In this document: one piece after another, positions 7,401 to 14,507 of the stretch | How the letters are laid out: the number at the start of each line of letters is the position of its first letter | Position numbering within the stretch: position 1 is the stretch's first letter | Source of the DNA: an uncultured Acetatifactor sp. | GTDB lineage: Bacteria; Bacillota; Clostridia; Lachnospirales; Lachnospiraceae | Assembly: GCA_910585015.1 (NCBI GenBank) | Contig: CAJUCT010000017.1 | Span: forward strand, 1-19,435 | Direction: 5' to 3' | DNA length: 19,435 nucleotides | Position numbers and translations under genes: made by a program | Notes under the pieces: generated by a model | Database searches by the model: none | Seen by the model: only the letters and a program-made list of their open reading frames with translations | Told to the model about the DNA's origin: nothing

Positions 7401-7560
7401 GTATTAAACAAAAAGACGGATGCATGAGAAAATGCACAAAACCGCTGGGGATGAGAATCTCTTGGGGTTTTGCTGGCGTTTTTCCGGCATGTGCAAAAAT
7501 CCTTCCTGTGATTATTCTGTCCCGGGGAGATAACAATAACTGATATGAACGAGGTAATTT
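7401..7560 (+). other. untranslated leader of the topoisomerase B gene
   Basis: This leader contains an imperfect hairpin in which CAAAACC (7437-7443) pairs with GGTTTTG (7466-7472), and a possible 37-codon frame from the ATG at 7420 to the TAA at 7531-7533, which lacks a good ribosome binding site. I recognise no riboswitch class. The rest of the gap (7229-7391) holds the weak hairpin after degV and a perfect 16-base stem-loop at 7319-7334 (7-bp arms TGCAGGA/TCCTGCA), but no gene. Confidence 0.4.
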
Positions 7561-9489
7561 ATGGCTAAAGCAACTGATTATGGTGCATCCAGCATTACGG
7601 TGCTGGAGGGCCTGGAGGCGGTGCGCAAGCGTCCGGGCATGTATATTGGCAGCGTGTCCACCAAGGGCTTGAATCATTTGATCTACGAGATTGTGGACAA
7701 TTCCGTGGACGAGCATCTGGCGGGCTTCTGTGATACCATCCGGGTAACTCTGGAGGCGGACGGATCCGCCACCGTCAGCGACAACGGCAGAGGCATTCCT
7801 GTGGGGATGCATGAGAAAGGCATCAGCGCCGAGCGGCTGGTGTTCACCACGCTGCATGCGGGAGGAAAATTTGACAATAGCGCTTATAAGACCAGCGGCG
7901 GTCTCCACGGGGTGGGCTCCTCGGTGGTGAATGCGCTTTCAAACCGATTGACCGTGACGGTCAAACTGGGCGGCTGTATCTATCAGGATCAATATGAGAA
8001 GGGCTTACCTGTGGTGGAACTGGAAAACGGCCTGCTTCCTATCATCGGCAAGACCAGGGAGACGGGCACTACCATTAATTTCCTGCCGGATGACACGATC
8101 TTTGACAAGACCCGCTTCAAGGAGGATGAGGTTAAGAGCCGTCTTCATGAGACCGCTTATTTGAACCCTGAACTGACCATCATTTTTGAGGATAAGCGTA
8201 AGGAGGATCCTGAACAGATCACATTCCATGAGCCGGAGGGGATCATAGGGTTTATCAAGGATATGAACAAGGGGGATGAACCTGTTCATGAGTGTATTTA
8301 CTTTAAGGGTGAATCTGAAGGCATTGTGGTTGAGGCGGCTTTTCAGTATGTGAATGAGTTTCATGAGAATGTGCTGGGCTTCTGTAACAATATCTACAAC
8401 TCCGAGGGAGGCACCCACCTGACGGGCTTTAAGACCCAGTTTACCAATGTGATCAACACCTATGCCCGGGAATTGGGAATTTTAAAGGAGAAGGATGTGA
8501 ATTTCACCGGAGCGGACGTGCGCAACGGCATGACGGCGGTGGTGTCCATCAAACATCCGGATCCCCGCTTTGAGGGGCAGACCAAGACAAAACTGGATAA
8601 TCAGGATGCCGCCAAGGTGGTGGCCAAGGTCACCGGCGAGGAGATCGTTAGGTATTTTGACCGCAATTTGGAGGTATTAAAGAGTATTATCGGCTGCGCG
8701 GAGAAAGCCGCTAAAATCCGTAAGACGGAGGAGAAGGCCAAAACCAATATGCTGACAAAGCAGAAATTCTCCTTTGATTCCAACGGCAAGCTGGCCAACT
8801 GTGAGTCAAAGGATCCCTCCAAATGCGAGATATTTATCGTGGAGGGAGATTCCGCAGGAGGCAGCGCCAAGACGGCCCGGGATCGCAGTTTCCAGGCGAT
8901 TCTGCCCATTCGGGGCAAGATTCTGAATGTGGAGAAGGCCAGCATTGACAAGGTCCTTGCCAACGCGGAGATCAAGACCATGATCAATGCCTTCGGATGC
9001 GGTTTTTCCGAAGGGTACGGCAACGATTTTGACATCAGCAAGCTGCGATACGACAAGATAATTATAATGACGGATGCGGATGTGGACGGTTCCCATATCT
9101 CCATGCTGCTTTTGACTTTATTTTATCGGTTTATGCCGGAATTGATCTATGAGGGGCATGTGTATATCGCCATGCCGCCCTTGTACAAGGCCATGCCCTC
9201 CAAGGGTAAGGAGGAGTATCTTTATGACGACAAGGCGCTGGAGAAGTACCGCAAGCGGCATAAGGGGCCGTTTACGCTGCAGCGCTACAAGGGTCTGGGC
9301 GAGATGGATGCCCAGCAGCTGTGGGAGACTACGCTGGATCCTGCCACACGGATGATGAAGCGGGTGGAGATCGAGGACGCGCGGCTGGCCACGGATCTGA
9401 CCAGTACTTTGATGGGGACGGATGTGCCGCCTAGAAGGGCGTTTATTTATGATCATGCTACGGACGCGGAGTTGGACTATAATGCGTAG
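7561..9489 (+). CDS. type IIA DNA topoisomerase subunit B (GyrB/ParE-like)
   Basis: This is the ATPase and TOPRIM subunit of a type II topoisomerase; with an A subunit it passes one DNA duplex through another. In the 642-residue protein the GHKL ATPase domain shows EIVDNSVDE (43-51), DNGRGIP (74-80) and GGLHGVGSSVVNALS (113-127). QTKTKL (340-345) carries the phosphate-sensing lysine. The TOPRIM domain has EGDSAGG (428-434) and DADVDGSH (505-512). RYKGLGEMD is intact. GAGGT at 7551-7555 sets the start. The second-subunit gene lies 7 kb downstream (16543-18786). Whether this is a second gyrase or topoisomerase IV cannot be decided from one sequence; the HEKGISAERLVF loop and the partner's lack of a GyrA box favour the latter. 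Confidence 0.93.
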   Translation: MAKATDYGASSITVLEGLEAVRKRPGMYIGSVSTKGLNHLIYEIVDNSVDEHLAGFCDTIRVTLEADGSATVSDNGRGIPVGMHEKGISAERLVFTTLHAGGKFDNSAYKTSGGLHGVGSSVVNALSNRLTVTVKLGGCIYQDQYEKGLPVVELENGLLPIIGKTRETGTTINFLPDDTIFDKTRFKEDEVKSRLHETAYLNPELTIIFEDKRKEDPEQITFHEPEGIIGFIKDMNKGDEPVHECIYFKGESEGIVVEAAFQYVNEFHENVLGFCNNIYNSEGGTHLTGFKTQFTNVINTYARELGILKEKDVNFTGADVRNGMTAVVSIKHPDPRFEGQTKTKLDNQDAAKVVAKVTGEEIVRYFDRNLEVLKSIIGCAEKAAKIRKTEEKAKTNMLTKQKFSFDSNGKLANCESKDPSKCEIFIVEGDSAGGSAKTARDRSFQAILPIRGKILNVEKASIDKVLANAEIKTMINAFGCGFSEGYGNDFDISKLRYDKIIIMTDADVDGSHISMLLLTLFYRFMPELIYEGHVYIAMPPLYKAMPSKGKEEYLYDDKALEKYRKRHKGPFTLQRYKGLGEMDAQQLWETTLDPATRMMKRVEIEDARLATDLTSTLMGTDVPPRRAFIYDHATDAELDYNA

Positions 9490-9528
9490 AAAGGGCGTTG
9501 GGGTTAAAGGGGGCTCGGGGTTAAAGCG

Positions 9529-9681
9529 GTCTCGTCCCGGGCGGGCAGTATGCCCTTGCTGCGACATGCTCTCGCTCGATGTTCTCCGTAGCGATACGTA
9601 AGCGGGCAAAGTACGCCCGCCAAGTACCGACGGTTCGCCACGGTCGCTGCAAGGACATACTGCCCGCCCGGGACTCGAGAC
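9529..9681. repeat. ~153-bp inverted-repeat element, possibly a dispersed structured repeat
   Basis: Arms at 9529-9565 and 9643-9681 are inverted copies with two mismatches and a two-base bulge, so the whole segment can fold into one long hairpin. Inside it, GCGGGC (9602-9607) pairs with GCCCGC (9615-9620), and TCGCT (9572-9576) with AGCGA (9590-9594). The segment is visibly more GC-rich than its flanks. AGCGGT occurs just outside both ends (9525-9530 and 9687-9692) and could be a target duplication. It encodes no credible protein. Its place directly after the topoisomerase B gene would also let it stop or protect that mRNA. Confidence 0.75.
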
Positions 9682-9760
9682 TGTTGAGCGGTTACTTTCT
9701 TTGAAATGGGAAAGCATTTTACATTTTTTCAATTAGTTTGGGATGAAGGGGGAGCAGAAA

Positions 9761-10039
9761 ATGGAATACGGAGATTGGGTTAGGCAGGGACTTGAGGGCG
9801 AGGCAGCTTTAAAGCTGATTTTGTGCGGAAGTGTGGAAAAGGCGGAAAACGGTAAGGTGGGAGTGGTCGCTGTTGTCTATGCCACCGAGGAAAAGTCTTT
9901 GGCAAAGAAGAAACTGGAAGAACTGACCGCCGCTTACCCGGACAATTATTACATGGTTTACAGTGTGCCATTGGATACGGATTTGACGGCTCTGGGGCAT
10001 TATCCATCCATTGAGATTTCTATGGAGGATTTACAATAG
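9761..10039 (+). CDS. conserved-looking small protein of unknown function (92 aa)
   Basis: I do not recognise the family. The product starts MEYGDWVRQGLEGEAALKL and reads as a compact soluble alpha/beta protein: a strand (KVGVVAVVYAT), a basic helix (SLAKKKLEELTAAY), a strand (YYMVYSVPLD), and an acidic C-terminus. It has no signal peptide or membrane segment. The start at 9761 is chosen because AAGGGGGAG (9746-9754) lies 6 bases upstream; an in-frame ATG at 9743 would put this site inside the gene. It is the first gene after the inverted-repeat element, followed by a HAD gene 52 bases later. Confidence 0.7.
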   Translation: MEYGDWVRQGLEGEAALKLILCGSVEKAENGKVGVVAVVYATEEKSLAKKKLEELTAAYPDNYYMVYSVPLDTDLTALGHYPSIEISMEDLQ

Positions 10040-10040
10040 T

Positions 10041-10070
10041 TTTGAACCTGATAATTTTTGAAGGTTCAGA
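10041..10070 (+). other. intergenic stem-loop before the HAD gene
   Basis: TGAACCT (10043-10049) pairs with AGGTTCA (10062-10068), and two more outer pairs, one G-U, extend the stem to 9 bp around a 12-base AT-rich loop. There is no T tract, so it is not a standard terminator. Confidence 0.4.
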
Positions 10071-10091
10071 ATAACGGGGGTATGAGGGAAT

Positions 10092-10871
10092 ATGGCGGAA
10101 ATTAAGATGGTAGTGACAGATTTGGACGGGACTTTGCTCAGGGATGATAAGAGCATCTCGGCGTACACCGAAAAGATTATTGAGAACGTGCGGCAGAGGG
10201 GCATTCTTTTTGTGATTGCGACGGCGCGGCCCATCCGGGCGGTGAAGAAATTTCTGCCCTGGGTTTCTTATGACGCGGCGGTTTTCCACAATGGAGCCGT
10301 GGTGGAGGAAGGTGATTGCAGGCTGGGGAAAACCGGGATTGAGAATCCGCTGGAAATCGTGACGGCTATTTTGCGGGATAAGCCGGATACTAAAATTGCG
10401 GTGGAGTCCAATGATGTCATGTACAGTAATTTTGACGCGGGAGAATTTTGGGCCGGGATCGAATATACGTCCACGGCGGATTTTCGGGAGATAGAGGATC
10501 TGGTTGCCGACAAAATCATCATCGGGGCAAAGTCTGTCGAGGAGATGAATGTCTTTCAGCCCTACCTCGGTGAGGGACTGTACATACAACTTTCGGAGAA
10601 CAGAATAGCGACTATTCACAATAAGCAGTCTTCCAAGGTGGGCGGAATCCGGCTGATTGCGGAAAAACATGGTATTTCCCTGGATCAGGTGGCAGCCTTT
10701 GGAGATGACTACAATGATATAGAGATGCTGGGGGCATGTGGGATCGGCATTGCGGTGGAAAATGCCCTGGATGAGGTCAAAGCCGCCGCAGCGCAGATCT
10801 GCGGGAGCAACGAGTCGGACGGGGTGGCCAGGTGGCTTGAGGAAAATCTGACGCATGGAGTTGACCAATGA
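10092..10871 (+). CDS. Cof-type HAD-IIB phosphatase
   Basis: HAD-IIB enzymes dephosphorylate sugar phosphates, nucleotides or related metabolites in the cytosol; the substrate cannot be read here. The 259-residue protein has motif I DLDGTLL (nucleophile D10, acid D12), motif II threonine T44 in IATARP, the motif III lysine (K182 in QSSKVGG), and motif IV GDDYND (204-209). Between them lies a type IIB cap domain (about 85-175). All catalytic residues are present. GAGGGA (10084-10089) precedes the ATG. Its stop overlaps the start of a response-regulator fragment as ATGA (10868-10871), an arrangement typical of translational coupling. Confidence 0.92.
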   Translation: MAEIKMVVTDLDGTLLRDDKSISAYTEKIIENVRQRGILFVIATARPIRAVKKFLPWVSYDAAVFHNGAVVEEGDCRLGKTGIENPLEIVTAILRDKPDTKIAVESNDVMYSNFDAGEFWAGIEYTSTADFREIEDLVADKIIIGAKSVEEMNVFQPYLGEGLYIQLSENRIATIHNKQSSKVGGIRLIAEKHGISLDQVAAFGDDYNDIEMLGACGIGIAVENALDEVKAAAAQICGSNESDGVARWLEENLTHGVDQ

Positions 10872-10990
10872 AAAGCATTATTCTGGTTGTAGATGATGAC
10901 AAGACCAATCTGACTCTGGTCAAGAAAATTTTCCTGTCGGAGTATCGCCTCGCGGCATGTAATTCGGGTATGGCCGCGCTAGATTCTTAA
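10868..10990 (+). pseudogene. truncated response-regulator receiver domain
   Basis: The 40 codons read MKSIILVVDDDKTNLTLVKK...CNSGMAALDS and match the first third of a CheY-like receiver domain: strand 1, the acidic pocket DDD (9-11), helix 1 and the SGxxAL segment. The phosphorylation-site aspartate, the conserved Thr/Ser and Lys, and any output domain are missing. At the stop, one extra T in GATTCTTAAGG would give the family-typical ALDFLRK, so a one-base deletion plus loss of the remainder is likely. The ATG overlaps the HAD stop (ATGA), suggesting the intact gene was co-translated with it. No partner histidine kinase is present nearby. Confidence 0.8.
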
Positions 10991-11010
10991 GGAAGTGGGA
11001 GTTGTAAGTT

Positions 11011-12804
11011 GTGAAAAGATGTATAGAGGCCTTTTTCTTGCTATGCTGTGTTGTTTTGCTGCTGGCGGGGGCGCAGGGTGAGAAGGAGTCTTCGCCGGAT
11101 GGCCATCCGGCCGATTTCTGCTGGGACTATGGTCAGATTTACTATGATTTTTTGCTGGAATATATTTCCGGTAGAGAGGCGGAATGTGAGGCCGAATTTT
11201 CTCTGCTTTTTATCAACGATGACGATATTCCGGAACTGTTGATCTTCCAGGATGGCAAAGGCGCAGGAGCGAAGGTATATTCCTGCCGCGAAGGACAAGT
11301 GACAGAACTGGGAGCATATGGCTATGGCTTCTCTGGCGACATACTTTTTCGTGAGAGAAGCGGTGTGGTTATCGATCACTTTTTAGGGGACGGGCCAGAA
11401 TTTGGAGAGCATTTCTATTTTTACGAGATCGAGAATGGATCCAGCAGGGAACTGTGCCATTTATACTCCGGCGGTTCTTTCTCGGAGGAGAATGAGGAAT
11501 ATACTCAATTTTATGAGATAGATGGTGTCTCTGTCCCAAAAGATACTTTTGACGCGAAATGGAATGAACTATCGGATAATCATGATCGTGTTTTTTATGA
11601 GAAATCCTATTCTCTGGAAGAGGCGGATTTTTTATCCACGTTTACCCGGGCTATAGAGGATATCCGTTCGGATTTGGCGGCACAGCAGCTGCTGTGGAAG
11701 AGGGATTCCGAGCCGGTTTTGAAACAGGTCGCCCGGCAGGAGGAGGCGCTGGCCGCCTATGAGACAGTTTTGGAGGAACTCGCGCGGAAATGGAGCGATA
11801 CGGGGAGATTTTCCCTGATTTATCTGGGCGGCGACGATATTCCAAAGCTGGCGTTCACGGAAGGCTATGCGCATACTGCCCCTGTGTATATTTATTCCTA
11901 TGACCAGGGGGAAGCTGTCCTCGAGGGAAATTTCGGAAACGGGGCCATCACTGTCCATACTTCCATAAAGGATGTGGATATGGGAGAGGCATTGCGGGAA
12001 GAACTACAGACTTTGATTCTGTCTCAGTATGACACCTTGAAAAGAAATCTCCTTATCAAGGCAGGTGTGGAGGAAGATGCAATTCTCCTGATGGATTATG
12101 ACGATTATGACGGCGACGGCATATATGAGGCATTTGCGTTTGTGGGGGAAAACTATGAATATTCCGGAGCAGTTGACTACAGCGGCCATTTCTGGTTTGT
12201 GGGAGCAGACCGATGTATGCAGCTGCCGAACAGGTATGGGGCCGGATACCGCAAGATCGATGGGCTGATGTTGTTGGGACGCAGACAAAAATATCTCTAT
12301 TACCATTCCGATTACTGCCTTACGGCTAATATCAGCGGAATCTGGACGGTGGAGAACGGAAAGCCGGTGGAGGTTTGCCTGCCCCAGAGCGGAGAGGTGT
12401 CATATACAGGAGATCCTTATGGATTTGACCTATGGGTGGACAGCTATAACAATTATTATGAACCGGACGGGGATCTCTGGAGCGGGCATACCTGGAGACC
12501 TTACTTTTATCATTATGACTTGGAAACCGGGCGGCTTGAACCTGACGAAAGCGAGAATCTTTCCGCAGAAGTGTTAGAGGAACTCTGCGGATTTGATCTT
12601 GCGGCGGAGGTGGAGGCGGAAGGCTATGAGGTGACGGCTATTGTCAGGTGGCAGCCCGGTAATATTGTGACAATCAACTACACGATTCCGCTTAGCGAGT
12701 CCGGCATTATAACTTATGAAAACATAGTGTGGGATTGTGAGACAAAGAATTACTGGAACGGTGCCGCTTCCTGGAAGAACGCAGGATATGGCGGAAGTAT
12801 ATAG
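11011..12804 (+). CDS. secreted protein with duplicated domain, unknown function
   Basis: The 597-residue product begins with a basic and hydrophobic signal peptide (MKRCIEAFFLLCCVVLLLAGA), probably cut near residues 21-22; there is no lipobox cysteine at that point. The mature part is acidic and aromatic-rich. Two related segments occur: FSLLFINDDDIPELLIF (64-80) and FSLIYLGGDDIPKLAF (267-282), each followed by a strand naming a VY-Y unit, indicating a duplicated beta-rich domain. A calcium-binding-like loop, DYDDYDGDGIYEA, lies at 362-374. The start is GTG with GGGAG about 9 bases upstream. I do not recognise a named function; an extracellular or cell-surface role is inferred from the signal peptide. 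The chimeric kinase gene starts 12 bases after it. Confidence 0.75.
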   Translation: MKRCIEAFFLLCCVVLLLAGAQGEKESSPDGHPADFCWDYGQIYYDFLLEYISGREAECEAEFSLLFINDDDIPELLIFQDGKGAGAKVYSCREGQVTELGAYGYGFSGDILFRERSGVVIDHFLGDGPEFGEHFYFYEIENGSSRELCHLYSGGSFSEENEEYTQFYEIDGVSVPKDTFDAKWNELSDNHDRVFYEKSYSLEEADFLSTFTRAIEDIRSDLAAQQLLWKRDSEPVLKQVARQEEALAAYETVLEELARKWSDTGRFSLIYLGGDDIPKLAFTEGYAHTAPVYIYSYDQGEAVLEGNFGNGAITVHTSIKDVDMGEALREELQTLILSQYDTLKRNLLIKAGVEEDAILLMDYDDYDGDGIYEAFAFVGENYEYSGAVDYSGHFWFVGADRCMQLPNRYGAGYRKIDGLMLLGRRQKYLYYHSDYCLTANISGIWTVENGKPVEVCLPQSGEVSYTGDPYGFDLWVDSYNNYYEPDGDLWSGHTWRPYFYHYDLETGRLEPDESENLSAEVLEELCGFDLAAEVEAEGYEVTAIVRWQPGNIVTINYTIPLSESGIITYENIVWDCETKNYWNGAASWKNAGYGGSI

Positions 12805-12816
12805 AGGGAGTATTTT

Positions 12817-13443
12817 ATGAAAATAGCAATCTATGAAAGCCTGCCTGACGAGGCAAGACAAATACGACAGACGGTGTTTGTAGAAGAACAGGGGTTTTGT
12901 GAAGATTCTTTTTCAGACAGCGGACAGGCAAAGCTGATTATTCTGCGGGGTAACTCAGGCAGCGGAAAAACCTCTGCGGCCCGGGAACTACAGAAGAAAT
13001 TCGGCAGGGGAACACTGGTCATTCCCCAGGACACGGTGCGGCGGGAACTGCTGTGGGCCAAAGACGGCATAGGAACCGTGGCGCTGCCCCTTTTGATGGA
13101 TTTGCTGGAATATGGGAAGAAAAACAGCGCGGTCACCATTCTGGAGGGCATACTATATTCCGACTACTACAGGCCATTGTTCCAAAGGGCACTTGAGGTA
13201 TACGGCTCCAACATATACGCATATTATTATGATCTGCCCTTTGAGGAAACTCTGCGCAGGCATGGCACAAAGCCCAACCGTTTTAGTTTCGGCGAAGAAG
13301 ATATGCGGAGATGGTGGAGAGAGAAAGACTATATCGGCATTATCCCGGAGAAAATTATAACGGCGGATGAGAGCCTTTCGGAGGCAGTGGATAGGATTTA
13401 TCGGACGGTGAACACTTCGTCGTGTACCAGGCATGACAATTGA
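12817..13443 (+). CDS. chimera: GNAT N-terminus fused to P-loop kinase
   Basis: The 208-residue protein joins two unrelated pieces. Residues 1-about 33 (ESLPDEARQIRQTVFVEEQGF...) look like the opening of a GNAT acetyltransferase, where IRxxVFVEEQGF is a common start, but the acetyl-CoA site is absent. Residues about 38-200 form a small P-loop kinase: Walker A GNSGSGKT (45-52), QDTVRREL (71-78), ILEGILYS, and a lid-like segment LRRHGTKPNRF...FGEEDMRRWW. Stand-alone relatives begin close to AKLIILRGNSGSGK. Substrate unknown. GAGGGAG (12804-12810) precedes the ATG. The frame is clean across the junction and the kinase motifs are intact, so a working kinase with a vestigial extension is plausible. 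Confidence 0.82.
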   Translation: MKIAIYESLPDEARQIRQTVFVEEQGFCEDSFSDSGQAKLIILRGNSGSGKTSAARELQKKFGRGTLVIPQDTVRRELLWAKDGIGTVALPLLMDLLEYGKKNSAVTILEGILYSDYYRPLFQRALEVYGSNIYAYYYDLPFEETLRRHGTKPNRFSFGEEDMRRWWREKDYIGIIPEKIITADESLSEAVDRIYRTVNTSSCTRHDN

Positions 13444-13492
13444 GTGAACGATTGCGGATAAATGACGGGAAGGAGAATTTTTGCTTTTTTGT

Positions 13493-13522
13493 TTGAGTAT
13501 GGGCGGGGGAGTATGCTATAAT
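13493..13522 (+). promoter_or_regulatory. promoter for the cysteine hydrolase gene
   Basis: TTGAGT (13493-13498) and TATAAT (13517-13522) are 18 bases apart, and TGC immediately before the -10 makes it an extended -10 promoter. The hydrolase gene starts 82 bases downstream. Confidence 0.72.
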
Positions 13523-13603
13523 CAATTTGCCGGATGAGACAGTATCACTGGTTTCGTGTGTTTTTTGGAATATGGCAGGTTTCTATATAGGAGGACAGGG
13601 GAT

Positions 13604-14143
13604 ATGATTCTGCTTGTGATTGATACGCAAAAGGGCATAACCGATGAAAGGCTGTATGCCTTCGAGAAATTTAAAAACAACATTAAGCTTCTGATTTCCG
13701 AGGCGAGAAAGCACAAGGTGGAAATCGTGTATGTCAGGCATGACGATGGCCCTGGCACAGGCTTTTCCGTGGGGGATGAGGAATTTGAAATCTATGAGGA
13801 GTTTGCCCCGGCGGAAAATGAGCGTGTCTTTGACAAGGCAGTAAACAGCGCCTTTCATAACTCCACGGGCCTAACGGATTATCTGGCGGAGAAGGGCGAG
13901 AGGCAGATAATGATTGTGGGTCTGCAGACTGATTTCTGCATAGATGCAACCATCAAGAGCGGCTTTGAACATGGCTATGAGATATTTGTGCCAGAATATG
14001 CCAATTCCACCTTTGACAATGACTATATGAAAAAGGACGTGTGTTATCACTATTACAATGACTTTATCTGGCCCCAGAGATATGTGCAGTGTATCTCCAT
14101 GGCGGAGGCCGTGGACAGGTTCGGAAAATGCGCCATAAGCTGA
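13604..14143 (+). CDS. isochorismatase-like cysteine hydrolase
   Basis: The 179-residue protein belongs to the isochorismatase-like superfamily, which hydrolyses C-N or related bonds in small amides or vinyl ethers. The catalytic triad is visible: D7 (VIDTQKG), K78 (VFDKAVNSAF) and C112 (GLQTDFCIDAT), with the preceding GLQTDFC loop in normal form. It is most like the nicotinamidase/YcaC-type stand-alone hydrolases, but the substrate cannot be told. No signal peptide. The start at 13604 is fixed by AGGAGG (13589-13594); an upstream in-frame GTG at 13556 lacks such a site. It has its own promoter (13493-13522). The remains of a broken gene follow 12 bases after it. Confidence 0.92.
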   Translation: MILLVIDTQKGITDERLYAFEKFKNNIKLLISEARKHKVEIVYVRHDDGPGTGFSVGDEEFEIYEEFAPAENERVFDKAVNSAFHNSTGLTDYLAEKGERQIMIVGLQTDFCIDATIKSGFEHGYEIFVPEYANSTFDNDYMKKDVCYHYYNDFIWPQRYVQCISMAEAVDRFGKCAIS

Positions 14144-14155
14144 AAGAGATAATCC

Positions 14156-14454
14156 ATGATGGAACTGACCAACGAACAACGCAGATATTTAGGAGTGGAA
14201 TTGATAGAACCATCCTGGGAACGAGTTGAAATACCAAGCAACTGTGTCAAACCAGAATTGTCCACCGGGAAGATTGTTTTATACTTTGACGGGGATGTGC
14301 CGTGAAAGGAAATTTCTGTGGATAAAAATGGTCGTTATGTGGAGGAATCCTGCTTTCTGAAGATACAGGATAACCGCAGCATTATACGGATGAGGCAAAG
14401 CTGGAACACATCCATGCCTTTGCAAATGCCAAACGCCATGGGGGAGAACCTTAA
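14156..14454 (+). pseudogene. broken gene resembling Imm26-type immunity proteins
   Basis: The frame opens MMELTNEQRRYLGVELIEPSWERVEI and reaches LYFDGDVP before an in-frame TGA at 14303-14305 (CGA would restore Arg). The same frame continues KEISVDKNGRYVEESCFLKIQDNRSII to about 14386, then loses sense. A +2-shifted frame from 14389 resumes DEAKLEHIHAFANAKRHGGEP and stops at 14454. So the gene carries a nonsense change, an internal deletion with frameshift, and a lost C-terminal end. The LTNEQRxYLGLE...YFDGD pattern resembles proteins I know as Imm26-like, often linked to polymorphic-toxin immunity, but I hold that assignment loosely. No toxin gene is nearby. Confidence 0.65.
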
Positions 14455-14507
14455 GAGCCTAAAGAGACCCGAAGAGCAGAGGACAGCTATGAAAACGGAG
14501 GCGCCAA

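Noticed and set aside
9529..9681. The long palindrome as a simple Rho-independent terminator
   Set aside because: No run of T follows either arm and the loop is far longer than in terminators.
9118..9732. A minus-strand open frame across the topoisomerase B end and the inverted-repeat element
   Set aside because: It spans coding sequence of the real gene and the palindrome, and shows no ribosome site or protein-like composition.
13556..13603. Upstream GTG start for the cysteine hydrolase
   Set aside because: The catalytic fold begins at the ATG at 13604, which has AGGAGG at the right distance; the GTG has none.
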